From NCBI GenBank assembly GCA_037043015.1, contig CM073325.1, positions 12,317,001-12,381,000 of the forward strand: a stretch of 64,000 nucleotides of DNA, given 5' to 3'. A program made the translations under genes and the position numbers. Below, one piece after another: positions 1 through 14,145 of this stretch. Every line of letters begins with the position of its first letter. The first letter of the stretch is position 1. The DNA comes from Bryum argenteum (taxonomy: Eukaryota > Streptophyta > Bryopsida > Bryales > Bryaceae). The notes below the pieces were generated by a model. That model searched no databases and was not told where the DNA came from. It worked only from the letters and a program-made list of their open reading frames with translations.

Positions 1-1800
1 AGCTGCATATTATTTTGTGAGTATGGTTTTTTCATTACATTTAAGATTTTATGATTATGGGTATAACATTCATTCTAGTGCAAGGGAATTTGGTTTTTGT
101 GCTCTTTCTCTTTTGTAGATATAGGGCAATTTTCACCATTGCAAGGCTATAATTTTGAGCCAATATGATTTGTTTGGTACAAGAATTTTTTTGAGATGAA
201 GGTAAAAAAGTCTCTACTTAATTTATCTTATCACAGTACGTTTGTTGAAAACATTGTTTTCAACTGAAGTGAGATTTTGAAAGTTTTTTCAATACTACTA
301 CATTATGATCTCACAAGTGAAGTCTCATAACTCAAATTTTGATTCACAATAAGCCTACTACATGATTGCGAGATTGACATCCTATTGGCTAACTCTCATT
401 TACATCTACAACATTTCAAAAATTTAGGGGCTCGAACTTAAATTGTAAGAATCTAGCTATCATTTCTAGCAAGGTGCTCAGTAATGACTCAATTCTCGGC
501 ATGAAGAATCTACGGGGAAGTTACTAGTGCAAGTAATTTTTGTGCATGGAGAGAATCAATGAATAAGATAAAGCAAGTGGAATTTTTGGACTCTTCTGCA
601 GTGAGTCATAAAGTCTCAAAGTTGGATATATGCATGTTTCTAAATGTGCTATAAAGTGATACCCTATAATGTTTGCAGCGAGTACATGGTACACCTGTAT
701 GGGGAAGCTATCATGTACCTATGAAGGAAGATTATTATAACTCCATTGTAGAACCTGCTTCATTTTGTAGACCACTGGGAGCCCTCATTTGTGGAGCACA
801 TGCAAGGTGGTTTGAATGACACTCTGCCCCTGCAGGTACAGGTAAATATTTAAATCAGATTACAAGGCCGGTACTGTCAGCAAATTGAAATTACCCAACA
901 CAAATGGGTCCGCTCTGTCATTAATTAAATTTGATATTGCCCATTAAAGCACCCTAGTCAACTAATCAAAAATTGATTAGTTGGTAAACGTCAATCTCCG
1001 ACCCATGTGTACGATGTTTTAAGTTTTTCAAGGACAGTGTGATTTTGAGATGTTCAGAATGGGTACATTTGAAGGTGCTGCCTTGTGTTCTGTGGATCTC
1101 TTCAATGAATTACACAAGATTTTGTGTGATCATGAATAACCAAAGATTTTCTCTTGTCCTCCTCGAACTTATTCTATGGTTGAAGCACCTATTTTTGTGC
1201 ATTTGAGGGGTTCGTTATACTTGAAGTGAGGGGATCAGTGAATTAGTGTGTTTTTCCGGAGATTAGTAAACGGAAAAGACACAATTTTCTTATTTTTGTG
1301 ATATTTTTTAAACATTCACAAATTGAATTTTAATTTTTAGACGTGACTATTATAGGTATACCTAAAGTGGATCACCCTACTAGATGTACGAAGAACATGC
1401 AATTTCAAGAAAATTTTCATACTGATAAGACTGTAGACTACTCAAATACGGGAGCACTTAAGTTTAGGTTTTTTTACCATGATGATATATATAGTGCAGA
1501 TTGTGAATAGTATAGATGGGTATTGAACGTTCTGATATTATGTGTATTACATGCAATAAAAAATTATACTATATGATTATCCTCCTCTTGTCCCTTGAAC
1601 TCAAATATGCAAGTATAAGGCCTTATATCTTTGGTTTCTCAATTCCTAAGCCTCACATTGGCCCAATTCTTTTTCCCATTGGCTTCCCTTTAAGGTTGTT
1701 AATTAGAGTAGGTGAATTATTTGCTTGTCCATCGATAAATGCCCAAAGTTAAGGCTGCCGACCCTGCCTCGATTCTTTCCATGACCAGACGGTACGAGGA
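1..1800. other. Unassigned AT-rich intergenic DNA
   Basis: I recognise no gene, transposon end or RNA gene here. A small perfect hairpin with 11-bp arms (CAACTAATCAA / TTGATTAGTTG) lies at 959-983. The only open frame of note (1516-1752, 78 codons) has no recognisable similarity and is probably chance. The distal part may belong to the promoter of the acyl-CoA synthetase gene. Confidence 0.5.
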
Positions 1801-2068
1801 CACCCAGTACTATAATGAACAGCCTTGTCAACATTAATGGAGGACGAACACGTACCACAACACATCTACCAGTCTCAGATCTATGAATCCAACCGGTCAC
1901 ATCTACGTTTTAATGACCCATCCATTTGGCGGGGCTGGCTTCGTCTCTCGCACCCCGACACACTTTCGTGCTTTCGAGCACTTTCCTACCGATGCTCCAT
2001 TTTCCAAGCCCATCGTTGATCCTTTCTCAGCTCATGCTCTGAATCTCGCCACTTTTTCTTTTCCCATT

Positions 2069-2805
2069 GTAAGTTGACTGGTCCGATTTGGCATAGAGTC
2101 GAGGAAACGCGGGCTGAATTGGTCCAAACGATCGTTTCTATTGTTAGCTAACTGGATTTGCGATTTTTTCTTGGTACAGTAACGAATTGCTGGTGAGTAC
2201 GAAAACAAGATTGCTTCAGGTTTGATACGACGCTTGCCTTGCCTGGTCTAGATTCAGATAATTTTATTTTAGTCAAGAATAATGTGTTTTAATGGTTGGA
2301 AATGGAGCTTCTAGTGGACATTTGCTTGAAGAGCACGGAGGTGACTTTTAGTGATTAGTTTTGAAGCGAAGAGAGTGTAATATCAGGTTTGAATCGAGAA
2401 AAGCTGGTTACCAGGGATTTCTGTTTCTTGGAGCAACTATCTCAGATAGTTTCTTGCAGTTGAGTGTCTTTTTGCAGCTCATGGATGACGGCAGTGCTTG
2501 TCTGAAGATTGGCTGTATATGTGATCAGTCTATGGAGTAGATGATGTGAAGAGTTTATATTTAAATTTTAGGAGTGCACCACTGGTTTTCTTGAGAATTG
2601 TAGGAGTTTAGTGTATGAAAAGTGTCTGATTGTTGATTTATGGAGGGGTTGCAGTGAGCGTATAGTTTCTTGCAAGTATCTAACTGGAGTGACACCGTGA
2701 TTGTTTCTTTTAGACGAAAGTGGAAAAGCTAATTTGTTTTTTCCGTGCTACTATGCAACGCTTAATTTAACTACATCTGACAGTCGATGTCACTGCTTTT
2801 TGCAG
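2069..2805 (+). other. Probable 5'UTR intron of the LACS gene
   Basis: A strong donor (CCATT|GTAAGT) at 2069 and a pyrimidine-rich acceptor ending TTTTTGCAG at 2805 frame a 737-bp intron that ends 77 bp before the LACS start codon. A 5'UTR intron of this size is common in plant housekeeping genes. The transcription start is not visible, and the leader exon would lie somewhere within about 1800-2068. This is inferred from splice signals only. Confidence 0.5.
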
Positions 2806-2882
2806 CGAGTGTTACGAACGGAAGTAGAGAGGGTGGTGGCAATTTATCGAGCTGAGGAATAGAGTGAAAACATTAGTGCAGA

Positions 2883-5800
2883 ATGACGACGAGATACATC
2901 GTGCAGGTTGGGGACGGTGTGCCTGCCAACGGTGATGCTCCATCTAAAGGACCTGTTTACAGAAGCATATACGCGAAAGATGGATTTCCGCCTCTTCCTG
3001 ATGGACTTGAGACCTGTTGGGACCTATTCGCGTACTTCTCTACCCTTCTCGTCTTTCCCTCAGAACGCCATGCCCACCAGACTTTGTTCACCTCGAAAAA
3101 CCACGCCATTTCTCAGACTTGAGTTCTGCTTTTCAAGAACAATTATAACGTTTTCCTGCAATACTCACTCTGTTCTGGTTAAACTGTCCGGAACAAGTAC
3201 TCTCTTTAAGTGCCTGATTGAGGGAGTTGTGCAGTGGAGGCATTACTTTGCAACCTCCACCTATTTCTCCGTCTTACATTTTCTCAGAGTCAGCAGCTCT
3301 AATTCTCCCTCTTAACAAATGTTTATACAGCGAGCTCGTTCAACATAGAATGTCATTAACAATATTGCATGCTGTCATGCGGGATCTCGTGAAATTACGA
3401 GAACTGATGAACGACATAACACGTGATTATGCAGCCAATCCGTTAAACGTTCTCCGAACAACAATATGCTCGGAGTTCGCGAGATGAAGGATGGAAAAGT
3501 AAGTATCTAGTGGTACACGCTGAGAAATCTGAACATTCTTCATTTTCATTGTTGATCACCTATTTCGATTAACTTCTTCTGCGTAAGTGATTAATTGCTG
3601 GAAAATTTTCTAAAGTTAAGTAGATTGTTCTGCTGTTGGCGATGAATTTATATATGATGGGTCTTTAATATATTCAAAAATGAAAATATCTGATTGCAGG
3701 CAGGCAAATACGTGTGGCAAACCTATCAGCAAGTCTATGACAATGTTATCTGCATAGGTGCGGGAATGCGTTACTTGGGAGTGAATCCTGTGAGTTGAAC
3801 TGCTGCTCAATTTCCGTTAGTATTAGAGTGTTAAGTCAATGATTTGCTATTCAATGAAGTCCCGGATCTGTTCTCCACCCTGCAAAAATTCGATGTTTCG
3901 AAACCTTAGAAATACGTTTCTTCGTACGTTTCTGGATGGTTTTTTGTTTTGATCAACTTGCGTATGTGCAGGGGGGCCGTTGTGGAATATATGGCTCGAA
4001 CTCTCCAGAATGGTTCACTACTATGGAGGTACATTTGTTCCGACATCCTTTACATGCTGGTACTCCGAGTGGATGGGTTTAATTTGGAAACGAAGGCAGT
4101 ATCTCTACTATATTTTTCAAAAAGTATGCACTTTGTTTGACAGTGCCTGCTATAGGTTCTTGATTCGGATTCTTTTTTGCAATCTTGGAACTTATCAGGG
4201 TTCTTGAGATATTCTAACTAGTTGGTGTGGTTCTCGTTTGTTGCAGGCTTGCAATGCGCATAGTATAGTCTGTGTTCCTCTTTACGACACTCTTGGTATG
4301 CCTCTATCACGTTTTGACCCACCCATGTACACGTGCAGAGACAATTCCAGTGGCTATATGATTTACCGGTGGTAACTTTTGGAGGCATCAAATTGTGTTC
4401 TAAGAGCCTGGCTGTTGCAAGTCTGAAGTGTCTTAAGTTTCACCTCATATGAGCACATTGCCGCGTTGCTTACAAGGGTGCTTTTCGGTTACTACAGGAG
4501 TAACAGCAGTGGAGTACATCTTAAATCATGCTGAGATTTCAGTTGCCTTTGTGCAAGAGACTAAACTCCCATTGGTATGAACCTTCAGCCGTGGAATGTT
4601 TATTTTGTTAGTCCTTAGTGTAAGATGCCATACAACAGGCTTCAGACTTACATTAATGAACAGCTAACGATCTCATCTTGACTGCGCAGATGATCAAGTC
4701 GCTCCCCAAGTGCACGGAATTCCTGAAAAGTAAATTTGCGCCTTTCCTTCTTAGAATTTGATACAATGCAATATCCTTGTCCTTTTAGAAGCTGTTACAG
4801 CCATTCGTAAAAGCTTTGGTCCTCTCTAATGTTGCGGTCTCTTGGTTATGATCTGTGATGCTTTATCTATAATCGTGACATCTGCACTCACGTGCACTCA
4901 AATATTAAAGATCACCGGAAAATTAGAGGTTTCTGAATTAGAAATAATAAGTGTTTCGTATGTCTGAATGATGCAGCCGTGGTTAGTTTTGGGAACATCT
5001 CCGATGATCTAAAATCTCAAGCGCAGGATGTGGGAGCCAAGGTCTACTCATGGGAGGAATTCTTGAAGCTAGTGAGCTATCTCTCATTCTGCACCACTGT
5101 ATACGATGCAGTTTTCTCTTATGAATATGCTGAAACTCTCCAGTAAATTTATGCCTCTGCAAAACAGCCAAGTTGCTGTCGATCTGCATAGAATCTGTTA
5201 TGGCTGTCAGGATGTTTGTATCATGTAGTGACCTTTCTTGAAGCTCAATACAGAATGTGAAGACAAGCAAAGAAACTAATGTGCTGGTTCAGTCCGCTCC
5301 TACTGTAGTAATAAATATCAAATTAATGAATAATGAATATTTTCCTCTTATGATCTTTCTCGCCCAGCATGGGAGCACACTTGCTTTCATAATTTCAACG
5401 TCAAGTCTGGGTTGGAACCGATCACTTTTAGAGTTTCCAGGGAATTACCAGGAATTGTTATTCAGTAGGTCAGAAGGAGCTGATCAAGAAACTTCTGAAG
5501 GCCTTGATTCTGATAATATTTTGTTGATTTCGTAGGGACGCAGTAATCCTGTTGATTTGGCACCACCAAAGAAAGAGGACCTTTCAACGATCATGTACAC
5601 TAGTGGCACCACTGGAGAGCCAAAAGGCGTGATTTTGACTCATGAAAATGTTCTGGTCACTATTGCTGGTCTTAATCATTATCTGAAATCTCTCAACGAA
5701 GTGGTGAGCGTCTGGTTTTCGACTATTCTCTGTTACGGATTTGTTTTGTAGATTTAGAAAATACTTAGTTGTTGTTTTCATATGTTCAGGATACTTGCTT

Positions 5801-8800
5801 TCTATTCTCCTTTTCAGCCTGAGTATATCAAACACTAAAAAACGCTTGCATTATCGACAAGGGAGAGTTTTGACAATGGTTTCATACATGCAGATGGATC
5901 ACAACGATGTTTACTTCTCATTCCTGCCTTTAGCTCACATCTTTGACAGAGTAGCTGAAGAAGTGTTCGTTTTTGTTGGTGGTTCGATCGGATTCTGGCA
6001 AGGGGTATGTGAACCAAGTATTGAGAATCTTGAATTTGATTATGTTCAGGTTCTTCAAGAGATGTTTCATCCCGCAAGAGTAGCTCTAATTCAATTAACA
6101 GACTTTACTTACTTGGGCAATTTGTTTCCCTAATGTAGGATATCAAGAAGGTGCCTGAAGACATTGCAGAATTGAAACCAACATTGTTTGTTGGTGTTCC
6201 TCGTGTCTTTGATAGACTCACTGCTGGTCTGCTCAAACTTTTAAATACAATTTTTACTTTCATGCTCGTTGACATGAAAGTCGAGTGCAATTTGGACATG
6301 CTTTTATGTTTCAGCTTGAAATCTCTTCGAATCCAGTGAATAGTATGTTTAAAAAATGAGGAGAAATAGCAATCGACGTTTTCGAATCATTGATTGCAAG
6401 ACTTTTGATTATTTTAGAAGATGATACTCCGGCCTGGAAACCAGTTGACATGAATGAAGTTCCTTCAATTTGTGTTCAATTTGGACATGAAGTGATTTTA
6501 GGAGTCTTTCATTGTCCTTCAGCTACAATATATACCAGTTTTGTTGGGATGTGGAAAGACTGGAAACAACTCCTGACATGGATATGTTAATTGTGGTAAT
6601 TTTTCAGGTATCCAAGCCAAAATTGCTGCCGCAGGCGGAGTAAAGAGTACGCTCTTCAGTTTGGGTTCCTTCTGGTGAGTACGTTGGTTCTGTTTTGTAG
6701 CACGGAAATGAGCTGGTTCTTGGAATCGGCTGTTCCGGTTACAGTACTGTAACCGGGCACTTAATGCTTCGGTGTTCACTTCTGCAATTTAGAGTAGCTG
6801 TTAGATCGTTCTTAACGCTTGATCTTGAAAAACAGGAAACTGATGTGGATAAAGATGGGCTTCAAACAAGACGTGGCATCGAAATTATTTGATAGAATTC
6901 TATTTAATAAGGTTCGATCGGTACATCTCTGGTGCAGTTTCTTGTGATGTGTTCTCCTGCTATTGTTGGTTTTCGGGAGATAACTATGGATGGTTTCGGT
7001 TGTCGTTTTATTAAGCAGCGGATTCTGAATCTTGTAGGTGAGAATGGGCCTCGGTGGACGTGTGAGGCTTGTCATATCTGGAGCTGCCCCGCTGTCCGGG
7101 CATGTAGAGGAGTTTTTACGGGTGATTATGTGTGCCCCTGTTTTGCAAGGTTATGGTAAGCACACATGACTACATGCCACTTTTTTATTCACATCTTTAG
7201 ACGGCCTGCCTGCACTGATTTTTTTGTCATCTCTGTGTTGTCTTAGGTTTGACGGAGACATGTGCTGCCAGTTTCATCCAAGTTCCGGACGTTTTCTCCA
7301 TGAATGGAACTGTGGGTCCTCCCCTATGCAATATTGATGCGAGGCTAGAATCTGTTCCGGAATTGGGTTATGAGGCCTACGAGGAGAACAATGCTAAACC
7401 ACGAGGAGAAATATGCATTCGTGGAGCTACAGTATTTTCTGGTTATTACAAACGCCCTGAACTCACCGAGGAGGTTCTGCAGGATGGCTGGTTCCATACT
7501 GGTACGTTTTCTTCATCTTCGAACCAGTAAAAGCTTTTTACCGCTACATAGTGTGCTAGTCACCTATCCCGTAGCTTTCTCCAAGAGTTTGGTCTTAAAC
7601 CATCACAATCATTCTGCTGTTCTTTCTCGGGTAGTGAGTTGTTACTGGATTTCGGATTTCCGTTGCTGAGATTTGTCCCGGCATTGTGTTAACACATTAA
7701 ATTCAGTTGATTATGTCATTCTTGCCAAGATAACAGCGTTCTGAGTGGCAGATACATTTTGCAACTCAGCCGGATAGTGCTGAAAGAGACTGCTAATACA
7801 AACATGTAATGTGTGTTGTATGTTTCAGGTGACATTGGGGAGTGGCAACCAGATGGTGCAATGAAGATTATCGATCGCAAGAAGAACATATTTAAGCTCT
7901 CTCAGGGAGAATATATTGCAGTTGAAAACCTTGAAAATGTATACAATGAGTCTCCTTCTGTTGATGGGGTACGTGCACCACCCATTGTGCTCTAATTTAC
8001 AGCTCTCAACCTAAAGTGTTTCTCCGTTACCATCGATTACCTTGGAACCAAGTTTGACCTGCACTGTAGTTTTAAAATGCATAATTACACCACTCTATGG
8101 CTATTCTACATGGTTCTTGTCTAGTCTTGTTTTTCAGCGATGTTGTGGTTATGCTTCCATGCAGTACTGTTCTCTGTATAGATTCTAATGGTCTCTTGCC
8201 TCGACTACGCAGATATGGGTCTACGGGAATAGTTTCGAATCGTCCGTGGTGGCTGTAGTAGTTCCCAATCAGCAAGCACTTGAGGATTGGGCCAACGCCA
8301 ACGGAGAGAAGGGAGACTTTGCCTCCTTATGCAAGAGCTCTAAAGCAGAGGAGTTCATTCTGTCAGAGCTGAATGCCATGGGCAAGAAGAAAGGGGTAAG
8401 GATCTTGCTATAACTTGGTCTTAAGATGTTCATTTGTTCTTGAGGCAGTACGGGGTCAAAGATCTGCCGAATCACTTTTCTAACCTGCATATAGCATGAA
8501 TTGAACCTTGAAAGATAAGAGTGCTTTCACGCGGATGGTTTTGGCGTACGTTTTCTGAAGCTTTAAGTGAGGTTATTCACAGCAGTGGCCACTCCTCACT
8601 TTAACCACTCTAGTTTATCTGTTTTAAATGGAATCCTTAGTCATGCACCAGTAGGATATTATCGGCAACTTTGTCGTCTATGTTGCGTGAGTAAGTTTAT
8701 GAAGTACACTGCTGAGCTCTTCTATGCATTGATGACAGATGAAAGGATTTGAGTTCATTAGAGGAGTGCACTTGGATCCTCAACCATTTGATGTAGAACG

Positions 8801-9159
8801 TGATTTGGCCACGCCGACCTACAAGCTAAAACGACCGCAGCTTCTAAAATTCTACCAGGTATCTGACCTGGACTCAATACTTGCGCAATAACATACCTAT
8901 GGAGCACAGGTGTCCGATTTTTTTTAATATTCTCTTGCATGAACACACCATTATTCAGTGCGATACTGTAAAACTCGATTAGCTCCAGGCTTGGTTCATA
9001 AACTGTCTTAAGTACTAATTCATGTAGTTGCGCTCTCGATATTTTACAATTTGACAATGGAAGTAGCTTCCGGCACGACTCTCTAACAGAACTTTGTAAC
9101 TTTGATATTGCAGAAGGAGATTGATGCTTTATATGTAAAGATAAAGTCAAAGCAATGAA
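2883..9159 (+). CDS. LACS: Long-chain acyl-CoA synthetase (LACS4-type), 19 coding exons, 663 aa
   Basis: Activates long-chain fatty acids with ATP and CoA for lipid, cutin or wax synthesis, presumably on the ER. Coding exons: 2883-3031, 3435-3498, 3700-3789, 3972-4028, 4247-4295, 4498-4574, 4690-4729, 4977-5071, 5536-5703, 5894-6004, 6139-6226, 6608-6674, 6836-6911, 7038-7155, 7247-7501, 7829-7968, 8213-8395, 8739-8858, 9115-9159. The phases chain without a break to 663 aa, the usual length of plant LACS1-5/LACS4-like enzymes. Visible motifs are the P-loop [10 protein letters not shown] (about 229-238), QGYGLTE (414-420) and the fatty-acyl-CoA signature running from DGWFHTG (from 496) through IDRKKN and GEYIA. 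The C-terminus SKQ is not a clear peroxisomal signal, which argues against the LACS6/7 class. Exon 11 uses an unusual GTCTGC donor, supported by phase. The gene is tail to tail with POR. Family call near certain; isoform uncertain. Confidence 0.95.
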
Positions 9160-11384
9160 GGATTTGAGATGAATCATCGGAGGTTGCTATACTTGAATAT
9201 TCCCAGTTCTCCAACCCTTTTCCACGTACAGGTTCTCTCATGCGAATATCAATAACTTGGTCGAAGTGTGTAGACATAAATAGTGGCGATACCGCATTAT
9301 GTTGCCATGGGTACAAACTTTAAGCCGTTAGATTGCAAGGCAGTTCTGTTCTTTTGCCTTTCGACACACAATCCTTGAATGCACTTGCTGCAGCTTAACT
9401 GTAGCATTACATTCACTGCCCGTCCTTTTTCATTCGCAATCTGGTTAGCGGTTTCCTGAGTTTTTCTTGAATAGTTGTACCTGAGGTGTTTGCATCTTGT
9501 CAGGGGTACCGTTAAGGATGACGATTACATGTACTATATTAGAATCTGCATGTAAACCTTGTATGTAGATGAGATTTCTTGCTAAGAGGGAATTAGTTTG
9601 GTTTCTGAAGATTTTTCTTGTACAAATCGTAATATTAAGTACAACGATCATTCTGGACTTGTGTTAGGAATCTTCCACATGATTAGAGCATCCCTTAGTT
9701 AAATATATAATATATTTCAATATTTGGGATAGGGGTTTGTCTTTTAGTGAAACAACCTTTCGGGCCTTTGCAAGGTGTTTCTTGAACTATTATGTCACAA
9801 TAAAATATCGGATTTATTGCCTCAAACCTAGATTTGAAAATTGTTGTTTTGGAAGAGAGAGAAATTGAGCTCAAACAAATATTTCAACTATACGGTTGAA
9901 CAGCCTATTCCTGAGCGCCTTCCTAAAACTGAACTCTATAGGCCCATATTAAACCGAGCAACCTACCACCCAAAGTGGAGCTCATTAATAACTTGCCTCT
10001 TACACAAATGCCAGGTGCTTTCCTCTCACAAGGTGGTTCTTGTCCACATGTGGGTTGGTGTGTGATGGACATTAAGGAATAAAACCCACAGTTTAATGCC
10101 CCACCTATGCCCCATTATAGGGGTCTACTTGTCTCCCACTTTGGAGATTTATAATAAATGGAGAATTATTAAGAAAATTATGATGGAACTTGGACTAATT
10201 TAATACTGTACTTGCTAATTTGAGGGAAAAAGTTCATGCTCTAATTTTATGAAGAACTACAAGAACCCCTTAAATACTCGGGAATAGGCAGGTTGACCTT
10301 AGAGGGACTATGACTTTTCCTCAATTGAGAAATTCAAGGATACAATTCTCAATGAAAATAATAAATGTGTAAAAATATACTTGACTCATTTAATGCCTCA
10401 CTTTATACAATCACATTCTTTCAATTGTCACCAAACCCTGGGGAAGGAATGTGCACCTCAAAAATCACACATCATTGTCATTATCACCTTTGTCATTAGA
10501 TCATGCAACACTTAGTGTAGATTGTGACGTGGGAATAGAAAAAGGTGAAAGAAAATCTTTTGAGTGTGAAGAGCAATATAGAGATCATGAAAGATGAGAA
10601 CGTATTCCACCATTGATATCATTGATAATCCAAATTAGGTCATTGTGTCAATACCATACCTCACCTTTGTTATTGAAACAATTTGTTACATTGCTACGCT
10701 TAATCATAATTGGCTCCACTTCTGATTCAGCCAACATGCCGATTTTGAAACATTGACCAGTCATTCCAAATGATGCTCCAATACAAATATGAGGTTCGCA
10801 ATCGTGATATTCCATTGTGTGAGGACACATGATATCATTTTAAAAGTGTGTGACAACTATATGTTTTTATATTATAAAAAGGTTCAAAGTGTAGTTGGTT
10901 ATCTCAAACGCAAGAATTTATAGTATTTACAATTCCAAAAATGCACTCAACACTGATGAAGGTTATTGGAGTAGTGTTAAATAAGGTACAAACAAGTATA
11001 CCAGAACCCAATGGATAGTCACGAAAGAGCCCAAAATGACCAGTTTTAACTGATATTCATGTGCACACTATGTAACCATAGCCACAAGATCTTTTACACT
11101 ATCCTAAGCCGTCACAGAAAATTTGAACACCTCTTGCCGTATCCTAATCCTAGTTAGAGAGGCGGTCACGGCAGTGTCCGCTCCTTCCCATGTATATTCT
11201 CCACCAGAACAGGTCTTCACATTTGCCCTTCCTTCGGATCATGCATCACAAGCCTACCCATACTGTACTGTAATCCCCATTCGGTTCTCCGTGGGTGTAA
11301 ACCGGTTGCATAGATTCTCAAGTCCTGTTCCTACAGTTATAACCCCAGCTCGTATGATAAATATAATGTTCAAAAGTTAGGAAT
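9160..11384. other. Spacer between the 3' ends of LACS and POR
   Basis: AT-rich DNA between two convergent genes. It must hold both 3'UTRs. A possible AATAAA signal on the plus strand lies near 9797, rather far from the LACS stop. I recognise no transposon ends or protein similarity; open frames here are 60-75 codons and carry no motif. Confidence 0.5.
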
Positions 11385-13912
11385 CTAAGCTAAGCCAATC
11401 AGCTTTTCACTGACATCCCACAATTTCTTCGCCTTCTCGGCATCGCTGGCCTCCTGAGAGAGCTCGTTCTCGAACGAGTTTGAGTTGCTGTTCCAACTCC
11501 AGTAGACACCCGACTTGTTCATGTTGGGATCGCTCACGACCTGAGAGAGTATTGAGTCAATACAAAAGTAATGGATTTTCAAGGAAACAAAGTATGATAA
11601 ACAGATTCCAGTGCTCCAGGGCACTTGACTATCAGCGATGATGACAAGCAAAATCGGCTGGAGAATTACCTGGGCCAATCTCTTGCCAGCGTCTTCCTCT
11701 GAGACGTAACCTTTCGTAATGTACTTCTGGAAGGGTGGGAACAGAGTTCGGAAGAGTTGGTAGTGCTCGCGGAAGAGTCCTGTGGTTGCAATGCACCCAG
11801 GATACAATGACGAGAAGACCACACCTGTCTTCTCGTGGAACCGGCGGTGCATCTCCTGCATGGTCAGCATGTTGCAGACCTTGCTGTCTTTGTAGGCCTT
11901 CGCACCATCGAATTCACCTCCATCAATCATCACAGAGGCTCGGACTCCATCCAGGCCGCCTGCAAGCCCTCGTAAGTCACCCAGGTTGGCCTTGGGTGGG
12001 ACATTTCCAGCTACCGTGTTCGTGTTTCCTGCAATGATTCAATAAAGTCCTCAGCCTCCAGCACATTGCACTGTCCGGGCCATAACATCAGCATCGAGCG
12101 TTTGAAAGAGCACAAATGATTGGAAGCGTACCTGTGATTGAACCCACGATGATCACCCGCCTCTCGGTATCGTTCTCCTTGTGCTGGATATCCTCCATCA
12201 GCAGATTCGCCAACAGGAAGTGGCCGAGGTGGTTGGTGCCCACACTCAACTCAAATCCATCAGCAGTGTACCTGGGCTCCTTCGCGGTGGGCAGATAGAC
12301 AGCAGCATTGCATACTAGGACGTCCAGAGGACGACCTGAACGCCGAAAATTCTCCACGAATTGCTTGACGCTGTTCAAAGAAGACAGGTCACAGTGCATC
12401 ACAGTGTAGCTGTCCTTGGGCATGCCAACCGACTTGGCGGCTCGCTCAGCCTTGAGGAAGTCTCGGCATGCCATCACCACGTGCCATTGACCGGACTCGG
12501 CGAGCACCTTCGCGGTAGCAAGACCGAGACCCGAAGAAGCACCGGTGATAATAACAGTCGACTTGGTGTCTGTCTTCTTCGATGCCGTGGAGTTCTTCGT
12601 CTCAGCTGGCGCTGCGACGCTCTGAGCCCGCACGGGGGCAACCAGTGGCTGTCTTGGTGTAGCCTGTTATTAAAATCTCGTAAGTAAAACACCGATATTC
12701 ATTCACTCCTCTTTCGGCATGAATCACAAAGCCGATAGCCATTAACTACTAATCATTCATAGTGGATCTTCGAGAATCGAACTTTTTTTGACTGCCAATT
12801 GAACACTGCGATGTACAAGGCAATCAAATTGGAATGGGCTGGCGTGCCAAGAGAATTCTGGCACAAGTTAAATGAGCTGGAGACACAAGCTGATTAATAT
12901 AAAAAACAGATATTGTAAGATAGCAGATTCCCTCTCTAATGACTGTATTTGTGAAATACTGAAGACAGAGATTGCAACAAAGAAAGCATTTCATACCGAG
13001 TTCACGGCCCTGAGGACTGCAGACAAATCCTTGCACGTGGACAGCTTAGTTCCAACGAAGGCTGATGCCGGCACATTGGCGACACCCCCGGAGGCAGACC
13101 TCTGCACAGAACACAAGATCACACAACAATCAGTATTTAGATCTCTTTCGCAAATCCCTGCTCTACCGACACGAACTCAAAACTCAAGAAAACAACAGGA
13201 GGCAGCATTTCAAATGTAAATAGCAGTAGTTCATCAAAGAGGGGCGTTCACACAGAAAAATCCTCCGTGCGACAAAGATAAAACCCGTCCCCCCAAAGGC
13301 TATGCTCAATTACTACATCGAACATCCTCTTTCTATCCCCGGGAATGACAACGACTAAAGTAGACGTCGCAATCTTCAAGAACTTGCGAACGAAGATAGA
13401 ATTGGAAACTACTCAAACTAACTAACTCAAAAAAACCCATGCAAGATTTCAAATTCCACTCCTAAACCCTACAGCCATTCAAAGCCTGAACAACACGGAC
13501 GCAAACGCTGAGCTTCTCTCAAGCTCAATTTCCTTGTAACGACAAACAAATGAACAGAGTAGAAAAAAAATCTCCACAGAATAGGATTCAAAACACGTAA
13601 AGCAAGTTAGCATCAAGAATTTCTTTCATCAAGTAATGGCGCAAGAGGCTACATTGCCAAAAACTCATCGAAATGCATCTCCGCCAAACACAAGCTCAAA
13701 AGCCTTTCATCAGGTAAGTTACAGAGCGTCAGAACAGAAGCTTCCAGCTCTAATACAAAGAACGTGATGGGCAGCTCTTTCAACCCGGCATACAAACTGA
13801 AAGAGAAAATGCAATTCTACATCAAATGAAGAGGCGATTGTTTCATTACCTGGACGGCGATGGAGCTGAACGAGGAGGAGACAGCGACAGCGGCAGCAAC
13901 GCGGGCAGCCAT
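11385..13912 (-). CDS. POR: NADPH-protochlorophyllide oxidoreductase (light-dependent POR), 5 exons, 404 aa
   Basis: Reduces protochlorophyllide to chlorophyllide in the plastid using NADPH and light. Exons in coding order: 13912-13850, 13101-12997, 12663-12132, 12028-11670, 11540-11385; phases join perfectly to 404 aa, the family's normal length. The start ATG at 13912 opens an Ala/Ser/Val-rich chloroplast transit peptide encoded by exons 1, 2 and the start of 3. The short-chain dehydrogenase core follows: nucleotide-binding TGASSGLG at 96-103, [21 protein letters not shown], and the catalytic YKDSK with Tyr279 and Lys283. The POR-specific segment ([13 protein letters not shown]) and the C-terminal VYWSWN region are present, separating it from other short-chain dehydrogenases. 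No damage is seen, so it looks functional. The convergent neighbour is LACS. Confidence 0.97.
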
Positions 13913-14145
13913 GGCGACGAGTCTACCGAGGTTGTTGCAAACAAACAACAGCAAGCGAGCTAAACCTGCTCGACGAGCAAAACTAGTATGGATACCTTAT
14001 CTGCTTTGCACGGCCAAGGGCCCTCTTTCCCCGGCTTTGAGCCCGGTTACCTTTATCTACGTAATTCTAGATTGTGGTAGATGATGGGGGAGAGATCTTA
14101 GCCGGGTTGTCGATTGGGCGGTAACGAAGGCATTTGATTGGCTCC
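13913..14145 (-). promoter_or_regulatory. POR upstream region with GATA/I-box and CCAAT motifs
   Basis: On the minus strand upstream of the POR ATG there is an I-box-like GATAAGG (13995-14001), a second GATAAAG (14051-14057) and two CCAAT boxes (14113-14117 and 14137-14141). GATA/I-box elements are typical of light-regulated photosynthesis genes, which suits POR. No clear TATA box was identified and the transcription start is unknown. The motifs are seen directly; the function is inferred. Confidence 0.45.

Noticed and set aside
9148-9156. C-terminal SKQ of LACS as a peroxisomal PTS1 signal
   Set aside because: PTS1 needs SKL-like ends with a final L, M or I; Q is not accepted, and the protein resembles the ER-type LACS group.
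12116-12687. Plus-strand frames across the POR exon 3 region
   Set aside because: Antisense shadows of the well-supported POR coding exon.
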